Origin: an uncultured Cardiobacterium sp. | GTDB taxonomy: Bacteria; Pseudomonadota; Gammaproteobacteria; Cardiobacteriales; Cardiobacteriaceae | Length of the DNA stretch: 64,000 nt | Assembly (NCBI RefSeq): GCF_938028825.1 | Contig: NZ_CALIZP010000063.1 | Location: 22,890 to 86,889, forward strand | Direction of reading: 5' to 3' | In this document: one piece after another, positions 37,958 through 46,956 of the stretch | Position numbering within the stretch: position 1 is the first letter of the stretch | Layout of the letters: every line of letters begins with the position of its first letter | Position numbers and translations under genes: made by a program | The notes under the pieces: generated by a model | Told to the model about the DNA's origin: nothing | The model's database searches: none | The model's input: only the letters and a program-made list of their open reading frames with translations

Positions 37958-40588
37958 ATGGCTAATAAAGAAAAAGTTAATGAATACGCGCAGTTAGCTG
38001 CACGTGCTTATGATAGAAAGCCTCAAAATAGAATGTTCATACCTGAAGGATTTGAAGAACTAGAATGGTTAGACGATGATTCAGTAACGGGATTTTCAGC
38101 AGGTGTTTATAAAAAAGATAATAAAATAGTTATATCTTTTGCCGGTGCTAACGAAGACTTATTGAAAGATTTTATAGAGGCAAATATCCCTGCCGGGCTT
38201 GGGATAGGCTCTGAGCAGATCAGTCAGGCATTTAAATTGACTTTAGAAACCATAAAGAAATATCCTAAGGCTGAATTGTCTTTTACAGGCCATTCATTAG
38301 GAGGTGGTTTGGCTTCTATTATGGCAATCTTGTTTAATAAGCCTGCTTATACATTCGACATGGCACCATTTAGATATAGTGCTATAGACGTCTATGTAAT
38401 AATGGGATTATATAAATATATAAAAGATAATAATGAACATAATTCTGATTTTGAAGAATACGCTAATTATTCATATATATCTACTCAGGAAATTGCAAAG
38501 TATGAACTAGAGCGGCGTGAAGATCCCACTAAAAAAGATGACAAGATAGAAGAATTAAAATCCATCCTTATAAAGAATCAATTGGCGCGAGAGCATAATA
38601 TTAAGCATTGGTACTTAGATGGAGAGATACTGAATCTTATAAGACCGTTGCGCCCATTTGCTGAAAACATTTCAGGAGGAGATACAAAAATAACGGTTGG
38701 TAATCAAACTCTAGATAAACTTGGTAGGCACTCAATAATTTTATTACAAGCACTTCTGCGAAATGAAAACTTTAGACAAGCTGTCAGCAAGTTACCAAAT
38801 TCATTAGAATTTTTTACATCCACAAAACTTTTTGCATCTGAGTCGCCTGAATTCAATGATAACCCGGATTTCATGACTATTGTTGTTAAACAAGATGCTG
38901 GTGGTTATAATTCAAATTATGGCACTTTTATTCGTTCTTATCCCATTTTAGAGCATTTAGCATCTGATATGAATAAGATAACGACGCTCAATGATAATCT
39001 GCTTAAGAAAAACGCTGTTTTTGCCCAAATGATTGAGTGGTATTACTACCAAACTTTAGATTACAAGTTTAAAGAAGAAACGGGATATTTCTTTAAGAAT
39101 AAAGAAAACTCTAATGCTCTGCAATATACATTAGCCAAACATACAGGGCTGCCTGATGTAACAGAAAGATCACGTCATTATTCCGATCTTTGGCTAACAA
39201 AATATTCCCGCGCAGGTGCTCAAAATAAAGAGAATTTTGAAGGAATCGAAGGAGAGGATCTGGTTGGTAGAAAAGATTTCAAAGGAGTAGATCTTAATGT
39301 TTTTTATGAAAAGGAACAATGGACAGTTTCAGCAGATAATGTAAATAACACATCTGCAAAACCTCTGGATTCAGCTAAAACACAGCTTATGCTTGGTGAG
39401 AAAGATGCCGATAATTTTATCGGTGGTGATAAGGAAGATTTGCTGGTAGGCGCAGGTAGTAATGATACCTTGTATGGTGGTGCCGGCAATGATGTCCTAT
39501 ACACGGGCTATATGCGTCCTAAAGAGTATGTAGGGATAATGGATTATGGGTATGTAGGAGACATATCGTCAACTAACTCTGCATATGGCGGCAAAGGTAG
39601 CGACACGATTTATGGTGATACCAGTATTGACTATTTATACGGCGCTGATGATGAAAAGGGTGAAGATGATACTAGCACAGATTATCTTTATGGTGGCAGG
39701 GGGAAAGACTATCTCTTTGGCGGCGCCGGTGACGATTACCTCTATGGTGGCTATGATGAACAAGGCAAAGATGATGATGCTAAAAATATCCTGAAAGGTG
39801 GCAAGGGTGATGATCATCTTTATGGTGATGATGGTAATGATGAATTATATAGGGAGGACGATAACGATACTTTGGTAGGTAATGGTGGCAGAGACTCATT
39901 AAATGGGGGTGACGGCTATGATACATATGAAGTGGATGAAGAAGACACCATATTGGACTCGGATGGTAAAGGCAGAGTTTTTCTCAATGGAAAATTATTG
40001 TCTAAAGCTATATTGAAGAAAGGCGATAATGTATTTAGAGATCAATATGGAAATACTTACGAATGGCCGGGCAATGGAATAATTAGCAGTAATCTGACAA
40101 TTAACGGAAAGCTGACTATTATTGATTATAGGAAAAACGGTGATTTAGGGATTACGCTAGAAGTCGAACAAGAAGAAGTTCCCCCACCAGAACCGCCACC
40201 AGCCTCGCCCCCTTTCAAAGATTCCCTTTCTTTGGATCTGGATGGGGATGGCCAAGTCAATACTCTGCCGCGCAGAGTTGGTGTGCACTTTGATTTGGAT
40301 AACAGCGGCTTTGCCGAGCAGACGGCTTGGCTTGCACCCGGTGACGGTTTCCTTGTGCTGGATCGTAACAATAACGGCCATATTGATGGCGGCGCAGAAC
40401 TCTTCGGTTCGGAAACGACGCTGAACAACGGTAAGGTTGCCGAAAATGGTTTTGAGGCATTAGCGGAATGGGATAGCAATGCTGACGGTAAAATCACTGC
40501 TGAAGACGCGATTTATCATCGCCTGCGCATTTGGCAGGATAAGAATAGCAATGGTGTCGTTAATATCGGGGAATTGAATACTCTGTAA
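37958..40588 (+). CDS. RTX protein with N-terminal lipase-like domain, first part (ends at in-frame TAA)
   Basis: 876 residues before the stop. The N-terminal domain is a class 3 lipase-like alpha/beta hydrolase: IVISFAGANEDLLKDF, then the nucleophile elbow TGHSLGGG with Ser113. RTX nonapeptides follow at about residues 477-657 (GGAGNDVLYTG, GGKGSDTIYGD, GGAGDDYLYGG). A Pro-rich linker leads to the FrpC-like calcium-binding part (DLDGDGQVNTLPRRVGVHFD, DRNNNGHIDGGAELFG, DSNADGKITAEDA, DKNSNGVVNIGEL). The frame stops at TAA where homologues continue, and resumes in phase at once (AHGIAEIHLDYQNGFWDGN). AT-rich; start with GAGGGG upstream. Probably secreted by a type I system not in this window. 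Confidence 0.85.
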   Translation: MANKEKVNEYAQLAARAYDRKPQNRMFIPEGFEELEWLDDDSVTGFSAGVYKKDNKIVISFAGANEDLLKDFIEANIPAGLGIGSEQISQAFKLTLETIKKYPKAELSFTGHSLGGGLASIMAILFNKPAYTFDMAPFRYSAIDVYVIMGLYKYIKDNNEHNSDFEEYANYSYISTQEIAKYELERREDPTKKDDKIEELKSILIKNQLAREHNIKHWYLDGEILNLIRPLRPFAENISGGDTKITVGNQTLDKLGRHSIILLQALLRNENFRQAVSKLPNSLEFFTSTKLFASESPEFNDNPDFMTIVVKQDAGGYNSNYGTFIRSYPILEHLASDMNKITTLNDNLLKKNAVFAQMIEWYYYQTLDYKFKEETGYFFKNKENSNALQYTLAKHTGLPDVTERSRHYSDLWLTKYSRAGAQNKENFEGIEGEDLVGRKDFKGVDLNVFYEKEQWTVSADNVNNTSAKPLDSAKTQLMLGEKDADNFIGGDKEDLLVGAGSNDTLYGGAGNDVLYTGYMRPKEYVGIMDYGYVGDISSTNSAYGGKGSDTIYGDTSIDYLYGADDEKGEDDTSTDYLYGGRGKDYLFGGAGDDYLYGGYDEQGKDDDAKNILKGGKGDDHLYGDDGNDELYREDDNDTLVGNGGRDSLNGGDGYDTYEVDEEDTILDSDGKGRVFLNGKLLSKAILKKGDNVFRDQYGNTYEWPGNGIISSNLTINGKLTIIDYRKNGDLGITLEVEQEEVPPPEPPPASPPFKDSLSLDLDGDGQVNTLPRRVGVHFDLDNSGFAEQTAWLAPGDGFLVLDRNNNGHIDGGAELFGSETTLNNGKVAENGFEALAEWDSNADGKITAEDAIYHRLRIWQDKNSNGVVNIGELNTL
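40586..40588 (+). other. In-frame nonsense codon splitting the RTX reading frame
   Basis: GAA TTG AAT ACT CTG TAA GCG CAC GGT: the phase is unchanged and the protein sense is continuous on both sides. The usual family sequence here is EL.TL(E)xxGI, so GAA to TAA is a simple explanation. Confidence 0.85.
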
Positions 40589-40747
40589 GCGCACGGTATT
40601 GCGGAAATCCATCTGGATTATCAAAATGGTTTTTGGGATGGGAACAACATCAGGCACCGTGAAATCGGGCATTTCACCCGCGCAGACGGCACACCTGGTG
40701 ATATCCATACGTTATGGTTTGACAACGACCCGGTCCACAGCGTACCT

Positions 40748-43700
40748 GTGGAGAACCAGCAAGGGAGGGATGTGGAAATCCCGGCAGAAATCTCTGCCTT
40801 GCCCGATGCCAAAGGATTCGGCAATGTCTATCCGTTGCGCTATGCGATGGCGCTGGATAAAACGGGAACGCTGCAAAAGCTGGTCACACAATTTGTGCAG
40901 GAAAAGGATCCCGCTACCCGTCATGTGCTGACGGATCAAATCATGGCGCGCTGGACGGGAAAAGAAAATGTAACTCCTGGTAGCCGTGGCGTGTATGCGG
41001 ATGCCGGTCGATTAGCCATCTTGGAAGCTTTCTGGGGTTCGGTTGCTGATGAGAGAGAGCTGAACTGGCGTAATGGTGACTGGATAAAAACGGCTTACAA
41101 ACAGTTGCATAATATGGTTTATCGCCAACTCGCCAGCCAGACACACTATAAAGCGCTTTATGGTGCGGTAGATTTTTATCAGGATGAAAATGTATGGCGG
41201 GCAGATATGGCCAAAGTAAATCAGCAATTATTGCAAGCTTTTACCAGCGGTATGATGTCGGCAGAAGAAATTCATGATTTTCTAATTAATACGGTTAGTG
41301 GCTCTATTATCGATAATGGAACTTTACTATATGACATTAAGCAAAGTATTATAAATGATGCAAAAATGTTACCAGATGCAAAAATGAATTCATTACTTAA
41401 AGTAGTGATGCATGATAACGATATAATTACTGGAAATGATGAAGATAACTATATTGCCACTTATGGGGGGGATGATCAAGTTAAGGGTATGGCTGGTAAT
41501 GACACCATTAATACAGGCAGCGGTAATGACAAGGCGTATGGTGGCCTTGGCGACGATACGCTATATGGTGGTGAAGGCAATGATTATCTTGACGGTGGTG
41601 AAGGTAATGACACCGTGTATGGTGGTGAAGATGACGATGTCCTCAGAGGTGAGGACGGCGCAGATATTTATGTCTTCAAAGGCAGTTGGGGTAAAGACAC
41701 GATTTATGATAATCAGTCGGAAAACCGCATTCGCTTGGAGGACTGCTCTTTAGAAGATATCCGCTTTTCTAGAATAAACGGCAGGGATTTACTGATGCGT
41801 AAATTGGGCACAGAAAATGAAATTCTAATTAAAGATCAGTTTTCCGGAGAAGGTGTATTGGATGCGCGCTCCATTACGCAATGGGAATTTGCTGATGGCC
41901 GTGTATTGTCATCCGCAGAGGTCAACAAACTGCTGCATCAAGGAACGGATGGTGATGATGTGATGGAAGGCGATGCCTACGACAATATTATGGCGGGCAG
42001 AGCCGGAAATGACAGAATGTATGGCAATGACGGAAATGACGAAATAGCGGGTGGTAATGGCGACGATCTGCTTAATGGAGGCGGAGGTGATGACCGGCTG
42101 AACGGCGATAATGGCAATGACACATTGGATGGCGGCGAAGGTAATGACCGGCTGGACGGCGGCGATGGCAACGATACGCTGAATGGCGGTGATGGTGCCG
42201 ATATTCTTGCCGGCGGCACAGGTGATGATACCTATATTGTCGGCGATAACGATACGGTTATTCTTGGTGAAAATATGGGTTCCGATCATCTGCGTATAGC
42301 CGATGGTACATATACGCCTCTGAAAAATGTCACCATTCAAATGGATATACCTGTTACTCCGGATCAGGTGCAGGTTGTCCGCAAAGATTTTGATGATACG
42401 GTTACAGGCGTTGATGATTATTCTCTCTTTGATCCGGAAATGCTTCTTTCCACGCCACACGGAAAGCTGAAAGATACATTCAGTGAAATCCGCTATATGT
42501 TGTCGGCTCATCTTCCTTCTCTTGAAAAAGGAGGGGATTATCTTGTCGGCTCTCTTCGGGATGACCAAAATGGGATGTTGCCAAAAGACAGGGCTTTTGT
42601 TTTGAATGTGGATGACCGTATTCCTTTCAGGGATGCTTTTTCTCAATGGGCAAGACAGGATCAATACTATTTGAAATTTGATACGGTAAACAAACATTAT
42701 TTTACCATTACGCCCAAGCCGGGTATTTCAAATGACCTGCTCTTGAATTTTGGCGATGCGGGACAGTTGACGATTGACAATGGCTTAAGCGGAAACTACT
42801 ATGGCGAAGTCACACTTGCCTTCAAGGACGGCAGCAAGATGAGCATCTCCGAGTTGCTGCAACGCCAACTGGATGTCGCGCAAACGGATGGGAATGATGT
42901 AATTCGCGGCTTTGCCGGCAATGATTATCTGCGCGGCGGTGCGGGCAATGACATCCTGCAAGGCGGCGAAGGCGATGATTCCCTGGAAGGTGGCACGGGG
43001 GATGATATTCTTTCCGGCGGTTATTACAGCCTGTACTGGAATACGCCGGACAGTATCTATAAAGGGTACTATCAATATCGGGACAGCAAACATGCGGATC
43101 AACCATTCGGATCCGACAAGTATTCTTCGACACCTTCACCCGGTTTGGGCAATGACACTTATATTTTCTCCGGAGCTTTCGGGCATGACACGATTATCGA
43201 TCGTGATGAAACCAAAGGCAATGTTGATACGTTGTGGTTCAAAAACATCACAAGCCTTGATAAATTGAGCTTCCGCAAATTGGAAAACAATTTGGTTGTT
43301 GCCACCAAAGATAATCGCGCTTCCGTCACGGTCATCAATCGATTCTCCAAAGACCAGCCTTATTGTGGCGTGGAATCCATCCGATTGGGTGATGGGCAAA
43401 CCATGAAATTGGATGATGTCTTTTTGGCACCCCTCATGACGCAAGGCAGCGAATATGATGATGTACTGGTGAATACGAGCGATCAGGGTATCAGGATTGA
43501 TGGTTATGCCGGCAACGACACTATCACCAGCGGTGCGGGAGATGACACGATCAATGGCGGTGATGGTAACGACACAATTGATGCCGGCGACGGTGACGAC
43601 ATGATTGACGGCGGCAGCGGTGATGACAGAATTGACGGAGGTGAAGGCAATGACACCCTTATCGGCGGCAGTGGAAATGACACGATGACGGGCGGCGACG

Positions 43701-44998
43701 GTGATGACGTGTTTGTTTTTGCCAAAGGCTGGGGGCAGGATTATATTTGGGGCAGATGGACTAGGGATTTAAGTAATGACGTAATCCGCTTTACAGATGT
43801 TACCCCTGATGAAATCACAATGCGCGAGCAGGATGGCGACATGCTCCTCACCCGCAAGGGCAGTAACGATTCTATCCGCGTCTCTTCGCAGTTCAGCGAA
43901 GGTTCTCCCATCAGTAAAATCATATTCGCTGATGACAGCGAATGGGATCGCAAGAAATTATCTGCCATACTGATAGTAACAACGAATGGTGCCGATACCA
44001 TCGAAACCAGTATTCCAAACATTACCATCCACGGTGGTGGTGGTAATGACATCATCAGGGCAAAAAACGGAATAAATAATCGTCTCTACGGTGATGCGGG
44101 CGATGATTCGCTCAGCGGTGACGGCGAATTATACGGCGGTGATGGGAATGACACGTTGAAAGGCATGGGCAAACTCTATGGAGGCAGCGGTAACGATAAT
44201 TTAATGATATTGTGCAACACAATGGTGGATGCAGCCTACCCGCTGTATGGCGATGGTGGCGATGGTGATGACACGCTGAGTGTATTTGGCAGCACCGGAT
44301 TTCATCATTATGGCGATGGTGTAGGTGCAGTTGCACCGCCAAGAGGAGAATCCGTGATCACCTTACATGGCGGCAAGGGTAATGACACCATCTACGGCTC
44401 TTTTGAGAACGAAATCTATGAATTCTCTCCGGGCGATGGACATGACACCATTATTGAGCGCGAGGCAATGAAAAGTACCATCTACCTTAGAGCCTCTTGG
44501 GATGTCCTGCGCTTCGGCTCCGGCATCACAGCAGAAGATATTCACTATCTGCGCCAAGGTAAGGACTTGCTGATCCGCCATAAAAACGGCACGGACAGCA
44601 TTACCGTGCAGAACTTTTTCTATACCGACGACCCTGCTTACCACCATTACCGTATCAATGAAGTGCAATTTGCCGATGGCACCGTGCATAGCGACAGCGA
44701 TATTGACCGCTTCGTCGCGCAGGAAAATCGTGGGGTTAACAGCAGAAATAACGGTATGAACAGCGTGGCGGTAAATGTTGCCGATTTTTCCGGGGGAAAA
44801 TATAACCAACTGATGGCAAACAGCACCACCCCGGTTGGTATATCGACGGATGCTGTTGACCAAACGGCCTTGCATCATGCGCAGAACCTGGTGCAGGCTA
44901 TGAGTACATTTGATCAACGCGGTATCAATGCAAATAACCCGATCAGCCCGAACGATAGCAACCTGATTAACAAAATACCGCTGGCACCGTCTCTTTGA
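40748..44998 (+). CDS. RTX protein, second part (RTX repeat region and C-terminal secretion end)
   Basis: In the same frame as the part before the TAA; coding sense runs from 40589. A GTG at 40748 could allow a separate start, but no Shine-Dalgarno is seen. After an FrpC-like helical part (EIPAEISALPDAKGFGNVYP, FYQDENVWRADMAKVNQQLL) come five or six blocks of GGxGxDxL repeats, roughly 41430-41660, 41950-42240, 42890-43020, 43450-43720 and 44030-44400. Between them lie the typical RTX-associated segments (FADGRVLSSAEV, LGDGQTMKLDDV, FADGTVHSDSDI). The uncleaved end is rich in Asn, Ser and Ala, as for type I secretion signals. Joined with the first part it makes about 2346 residues. Confidence 0.8.
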   Translation: MENQQGRDVEIPAEISALPDAKGFGNVYPLRYAMALDKTGTLQKLVTQFVQEKDPATRHVLTDQIMARWTGKENVTPGSRGVYADAGRLAILEAFWGSVADERELNWRNGDWIKTAYKQLHNMVYRQLASQTHYKALYGAVDFYQDENVWRADMAKVNQQLLQAFTSGMMSAEEIHDFLINTVSGSIIDNGTLLYDIKQSIINDAKMLPDAKMNSLLKVVMHDNDIITGNDEDNYIATYGGDDQVKGMAGNDTINTGSGNDKAYGGLGDDTLYGGEGNDYLDGGEGNDTVYGGEDDDVLRGEDGADIYVFKGSWGKDTIYDNQSENRIRLEDCSLEDIRFSRINGRDLLMRKLGTENEILIKDQFSGEGVLDARSITQWEFADGRVLSSAEVNKLLHQGTDGDDVMEGDAYDNIMAGRAGNDRMYGNDGNDEIAGGNGDDLLNGGGGDDRLNGDNGNDTLDGGEGNDRLDGGDGNDTLNGGDGADILAGGTGDDTYIVGDNDTVILGENMGSDHLRIADGTYTPLKNVTIQMDIPVTPDQVQVVRKDFDDTVTGVDDYSLFDPEMLLSTPHGKLKDTFSEIRYMLSAHLPSLEKGGDYLVGSLRDDQNGMLPKDRAFVLNVDDRIPFRDAFSQWARQDQYYLKFDTVNKHYFTITPKPGISNDLLLNFGDAGQLTIDNGLSGNYYGEVTLAFKDGSKMSISELLQRQLDVAQTDGNDVIRGFAGNDYLRGGAGNDILQGGEGDDSLEGGTGDDILSGGYYSLYWNTPDSIYKGYYQYRDSKHADQPFGSDKYSSTPSPGLGNDTYIFSGAFGHDTIIDRDETKGNVDTLWFKNITSLDKLSFRKLENNLVVATKDNRASVTVINRFSKDQPYCGVESIRLGDGQTMKLDDVFLAPLMTQGSEYDDVLVNTSDQGIRIDGYAGNDTITSGAGDDTINGGDGNDTIDAGDGDDMIDGGSGDDRIDGGEGNDTLIGGSGNDTMTGGDGDDVFVFAKGWGQDYIWGRWTRDLSNDVIRFTDVTPDEITMREQDGDMLLTRKGSNDSIRVSSQFSEGSPISKIIFADDSEWDRKKLSAILIVTTNGADTIETSIPNITIHGGGGNDIIRAKNGINNRLYGDAGDDSLSGDGELYGGDGNDTLKGMGKLYGGSGNDNLMILCNTMVDAAYPLYGDGGDGDDTLSVFGSTGFHHYGDGVGAVAPPRGESVITLHGGKGNDTIYGSFENEIYEFSPGDGHDTIIEREAMKSTIYLRASWDVLRFGSGITAEDIHYLRQGKDLLIRHKNGTDSITVQNFFYTDDPAYHHYRINEVQFADGTVHSDSDIDRFVAQENRGVNSRNNGMNSVAVNVADFSGGKYNQLMANSTTPVGISTDAVDQTALHHAQNLVQAMSTFDQRGINANNPISPNDSNLINKIPLAPSL

Positions 44999-45069
44999 GC
45001 GAGATAGCTTCGCCAGACCGTGTGTGCGTGATTCAAATGGTCGTCCTATCCTAACTACCCCTCCCCGCA

Positions 45070-45112
45070 ATAGGTATCTACCCGTCTCGCAGCGAGAAGT
45101 ATAGATGCCTAT
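45070..45112. repeat. Long hairpin after the RTX gene
   Basis: ATAGGTATCTA pairs with TAGATGCCTAT (one wobble), and inside it TCTCGC pairs with GCGAGA. It lies 70 bp after the RTX stop. It lacks a strong T run, so it may be a weak terminator or an old element end. Confidence 0.5.
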
Positions 45113-45154
45113 GCATGTTTGCCATGATTTGCCCCGAAGCCGCATAGGAATTTC

Positions 45155-45360
45155 CGTATGCAACGAAAAACAAGAACAACACAACGATAAAATCTTGGCA
45201 AGACTTTACATCTGCTTGACCGCAATGCTACCGTTCCGCCATCGTCAACTGCTTCACAAGGAGGCAACATGACCCGGCTACGACGGCAGCGGTCATCCAC
45301 GATGACCCGGCAACCAAGCACCATCACACACAGCGGCGCTGTGGGCGGTGGTGCTTTGTT
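45155..45360 (+). repeat. Leader module, copy 2 (direct repeat flanking the RTX locus)
   Basis: Second copy of the 36511-36717 sequence, same direction. It fills most of the gene-free stretch between the RTX gene and the gene at 45388. Conserved elements are the AAGAACAACACAACGATAAA block, the Shine-Dalgarno, the Arg-rich ORF start and the hairpin. Confidence 0.85.
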
Positions 45361-45391
45361 GTATCCGCGCAGTGAAGGAGAGACAGGATGA
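45269..45391 (+). CDS. Short Arg-rich leader ORF, copy 2
   Basis: 40 codons, starting MTRLRRQRSSTMTRQPSTIT and ending SEGETG, with AAGGAGG before the ATG. Its TGA overlaps the ATG of the next gene (ATGA). It reads through the hairpin region where copy 1 stops. The same start and the same stop/start overlap in both copies suggest function, but peptide conservation is not tested. Confidence 0.4.
   Translation: MTRLRRQRSSTMTRQPSTITHSGAVGGGALLYPRSEGETG
45317..45360 (+). terminator. Terminator-like hairpin in leader module 2
   Basis: AGCACCATCACACACAGC pairs with GCTGTGGGCGGTGGTGCT with two mismatches and a GGC loop, followed by TTGTTG. The T run is weaker than in copy 1, so it may pause rather than end transcription. 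Confidence 0.5.
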
Positions 45392-46332
45392 TCACCATCT
45401 ACGACATCATGCAATTCATCTATTGGAGTTACTGGGGCGGGATGCTGGTGCTGCTTGCCATCATCATCTTTGCCATCTGCAAGCTCATCCCTGCGGGTGG
45501 TTACCGGTTTGTCGCCATCTTCTGTGCCTGCATCGCAACCCCGACATTTTTTATCCTGCCGCTCTTTGAAGAAGATGAAAAAGTCAAAGAAGAACAAACC
45601 GCCTACGAAACACGCTACGCAAAAGCGCGCGCTATTTTTGACGAGCGCTGTAAAACCGCCGGCGAGAAAATTTACCACACGGCGGAAAACGTTGAAGGCA
45701 TCACATTGCTGAATGTGGTTCCAGAATCATCTGATCTTGACTTCTTCGATCCCATGTGGGAAAGAGCCGCTTTAGCATGGGAATCATCTGAAATGGACTA
45801 TATAAAAGATTACTTAATGTGGGAAGTGAAGGAAAAAGGCTCAGACAAACGGGGGAGACTGTTCATCTATGATACGCGCCCCGGCAGGCACACAGCGGAA
45901 AAGCGCTATTGGGGACATGCCTTTGATCTTGCCCCGGATGAAGAAATCTTTTCCGGCTATCGCTATGTGGATGTGAAGCAGCCCTATGGCCGTTATCGCA
46001 GATATTGGTATCCGGACGATGCGGTGCGTGAAGACCCAAGGGTTATATTGAGAAGTCCCGTAAAAGGGAAACCATCGCGTTACGCGGTGGAATACGTTCC
46101 CATTATTGACCTCAAGGATAGGGAAGAATGGATAGCAGGTGCGACCATCAATATTTACGACATGGAAACGGATGTGCTTATGGCAAGCAAAACATGGTAT
46201 GCCTTTGAAACAGGATTCGGCCTTGGTGGACAACGTATGCCTTGGCTGGAAGCAATATCTTGCCCTGATAGAAAGGGGCATGATATACGTTTTTTTGTTG
46301 ACCAAGTTATCAAACCCAAACAAGGAGATTAG
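45388..46332 (+). CDS. Hypothetical protein with two N-terminal membrane helices
   Basis: 314 residues. Two helices (GGMLVLLAIIIFAICKLIP and FVAIFCACIATPTFFILPLF) are followed by a polar domain of about 250 residues with no motif I know. It has GSDKRGRLFIYDTRPGRHTA and PRYAVEYVP-like segments (KPSRYAVEYVPIIDLKDRE) and two cysteines (ERCKTAG and AISCPD). It has its own GAAGGAG site and overlaps the leader ORF. Its place beside the RTX gene and behind the same leader module suggests shared control with that locus. Its GC content lies between the RTX gene and the backbone. Confidence 0.65.
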   Translation: MITIYDIMQFIYWSYWGGMLVLLAIIIFAICKLIPAGGYRFVAIFCACIATPTFFILPLFEEDEKVKEEQTAYETRYAKARAIFDERCKTAGEKIYHTAENVEGITLLNVVPESSDLDFFDPMWERAALAWESSEMDYIKDYLMWEVKEKGSDKRGRLFIYDTRPGRHTAEKRYWGHAFDLAPDEEIFSGYRYVDVKQPYGRYRRYWYPDDAVREDPRVILRSPVKGKPSRYAVEYVPIIDLKDREEWIAGATINIYDMETDVLMASKTWYAFETGFGLGGQRMPWLEAISCPDRKGHDIRFFVDQVIKPKQGD

Positions 46333-46335
46333 GAA

Positions 46336-46428
46336 ATGTCAGAAGAAAAACAAGCCAAAGTACCCGGTGCTGCCGTATTACTGGAAATGGCCAATGTACA
46401 AATTGCGGCAGAAGCCTTTAATAGTTAA
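46336..46428 (+). CDS. Very short ORF, possibly a truncated gene
   Basis: 30 codons (MSEEKQAKVPGAAVLLEMAN, ending VQIAAEAFNS) starting 3 bp after the previous stop, with CAAGGAG upstream. The good ribosome site and close spacing support translation. It looks like the beginning of a longer protein cut short. The following 120 bp show no continuing frame. Confidence 0.4.
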   Translation: MSEEKQAKVPGAAVLLEMANVQIAAEAFNS

Positions 46429-46551
46429 AGCGTCCAAAACAGTAACAACAAGAAGAAGTAAGGCAGGCTTCTGCCCGCTATTAACCCTATTTCGGCGGGT
46501 CGTGTCATTATTTTTTCGGCGATTCGGCTACCGGTTTTCCACCGGCGGCTG

Positions 46552-46878
46552 CTATGTCGCCGTGTGCAGTACTGCTTCCGCCCACGCCAAATAAGCGGCG
46601 CCGGCGGCATCGGCATGCACGCAGACAATCTGCGGGCAATCATAGGGATGCTGCGCCAGGAGCAGCGCCTCCACCGCCGCATAGCGGTGCCGCGCCGTCT
46701 TGATCACCAGCCGCACCTCATCATCGCGGCACAGCTCGCCCTGCCACCAATAGCGGCTTTCTATTGTTTCAAACTGCACGCAGGCGGCAAGGTGCGCCGT
46801 CAAGAGGGCATCCGCCAGCCGTTCGGCCTCATCGCGCGTGGCAACCGTCGTCAGCACCAGACACAGTTCGGTATTCAT
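46552..46878 (-). CDS. cutA: Divalent-cation tolerance protein CutA
   Basis: A 108-residue CutA1 protein, a trimeric PII-like fold linked to copper tolerance in E. coli though its role is still debated. Typical residues are TTVATRDEAERLADALL, LAACVQFETIESRYWWQGE and VRLVIKTARHRYAAVE; HPYDCPQIVCV replaces the usual HPYEVPE. It marks the return to GC-rich backbone after the RTX locus. It is divergent from the binding-protein gene. Confidence 0.93.
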   Translation of the reverse strand: MNTELCLVLTTVATRDEAERLADALLTAHLAACVQFETIESRYWWQGELCRDDEVRLVIKTARHRYAAVEALLLAQHPYDCPQIVCVHADAAGAAYLAWAEAVLHTAT

Positions 46879-46956
46879 GGCAAACCTCACGGGGTAACAA
46901 AAAAACGCGGCTATTGTCATACAATAAACATTCTCAACAACACCGGAGACGATAAC

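Noticed and set aside
39400..44400. Tandem short repeats that might be taken for a CRISPR array
   Set aside because: They encode GGxGxDxL RTX nonapeptides in one reading frame and vary at silent positions; no spacers.
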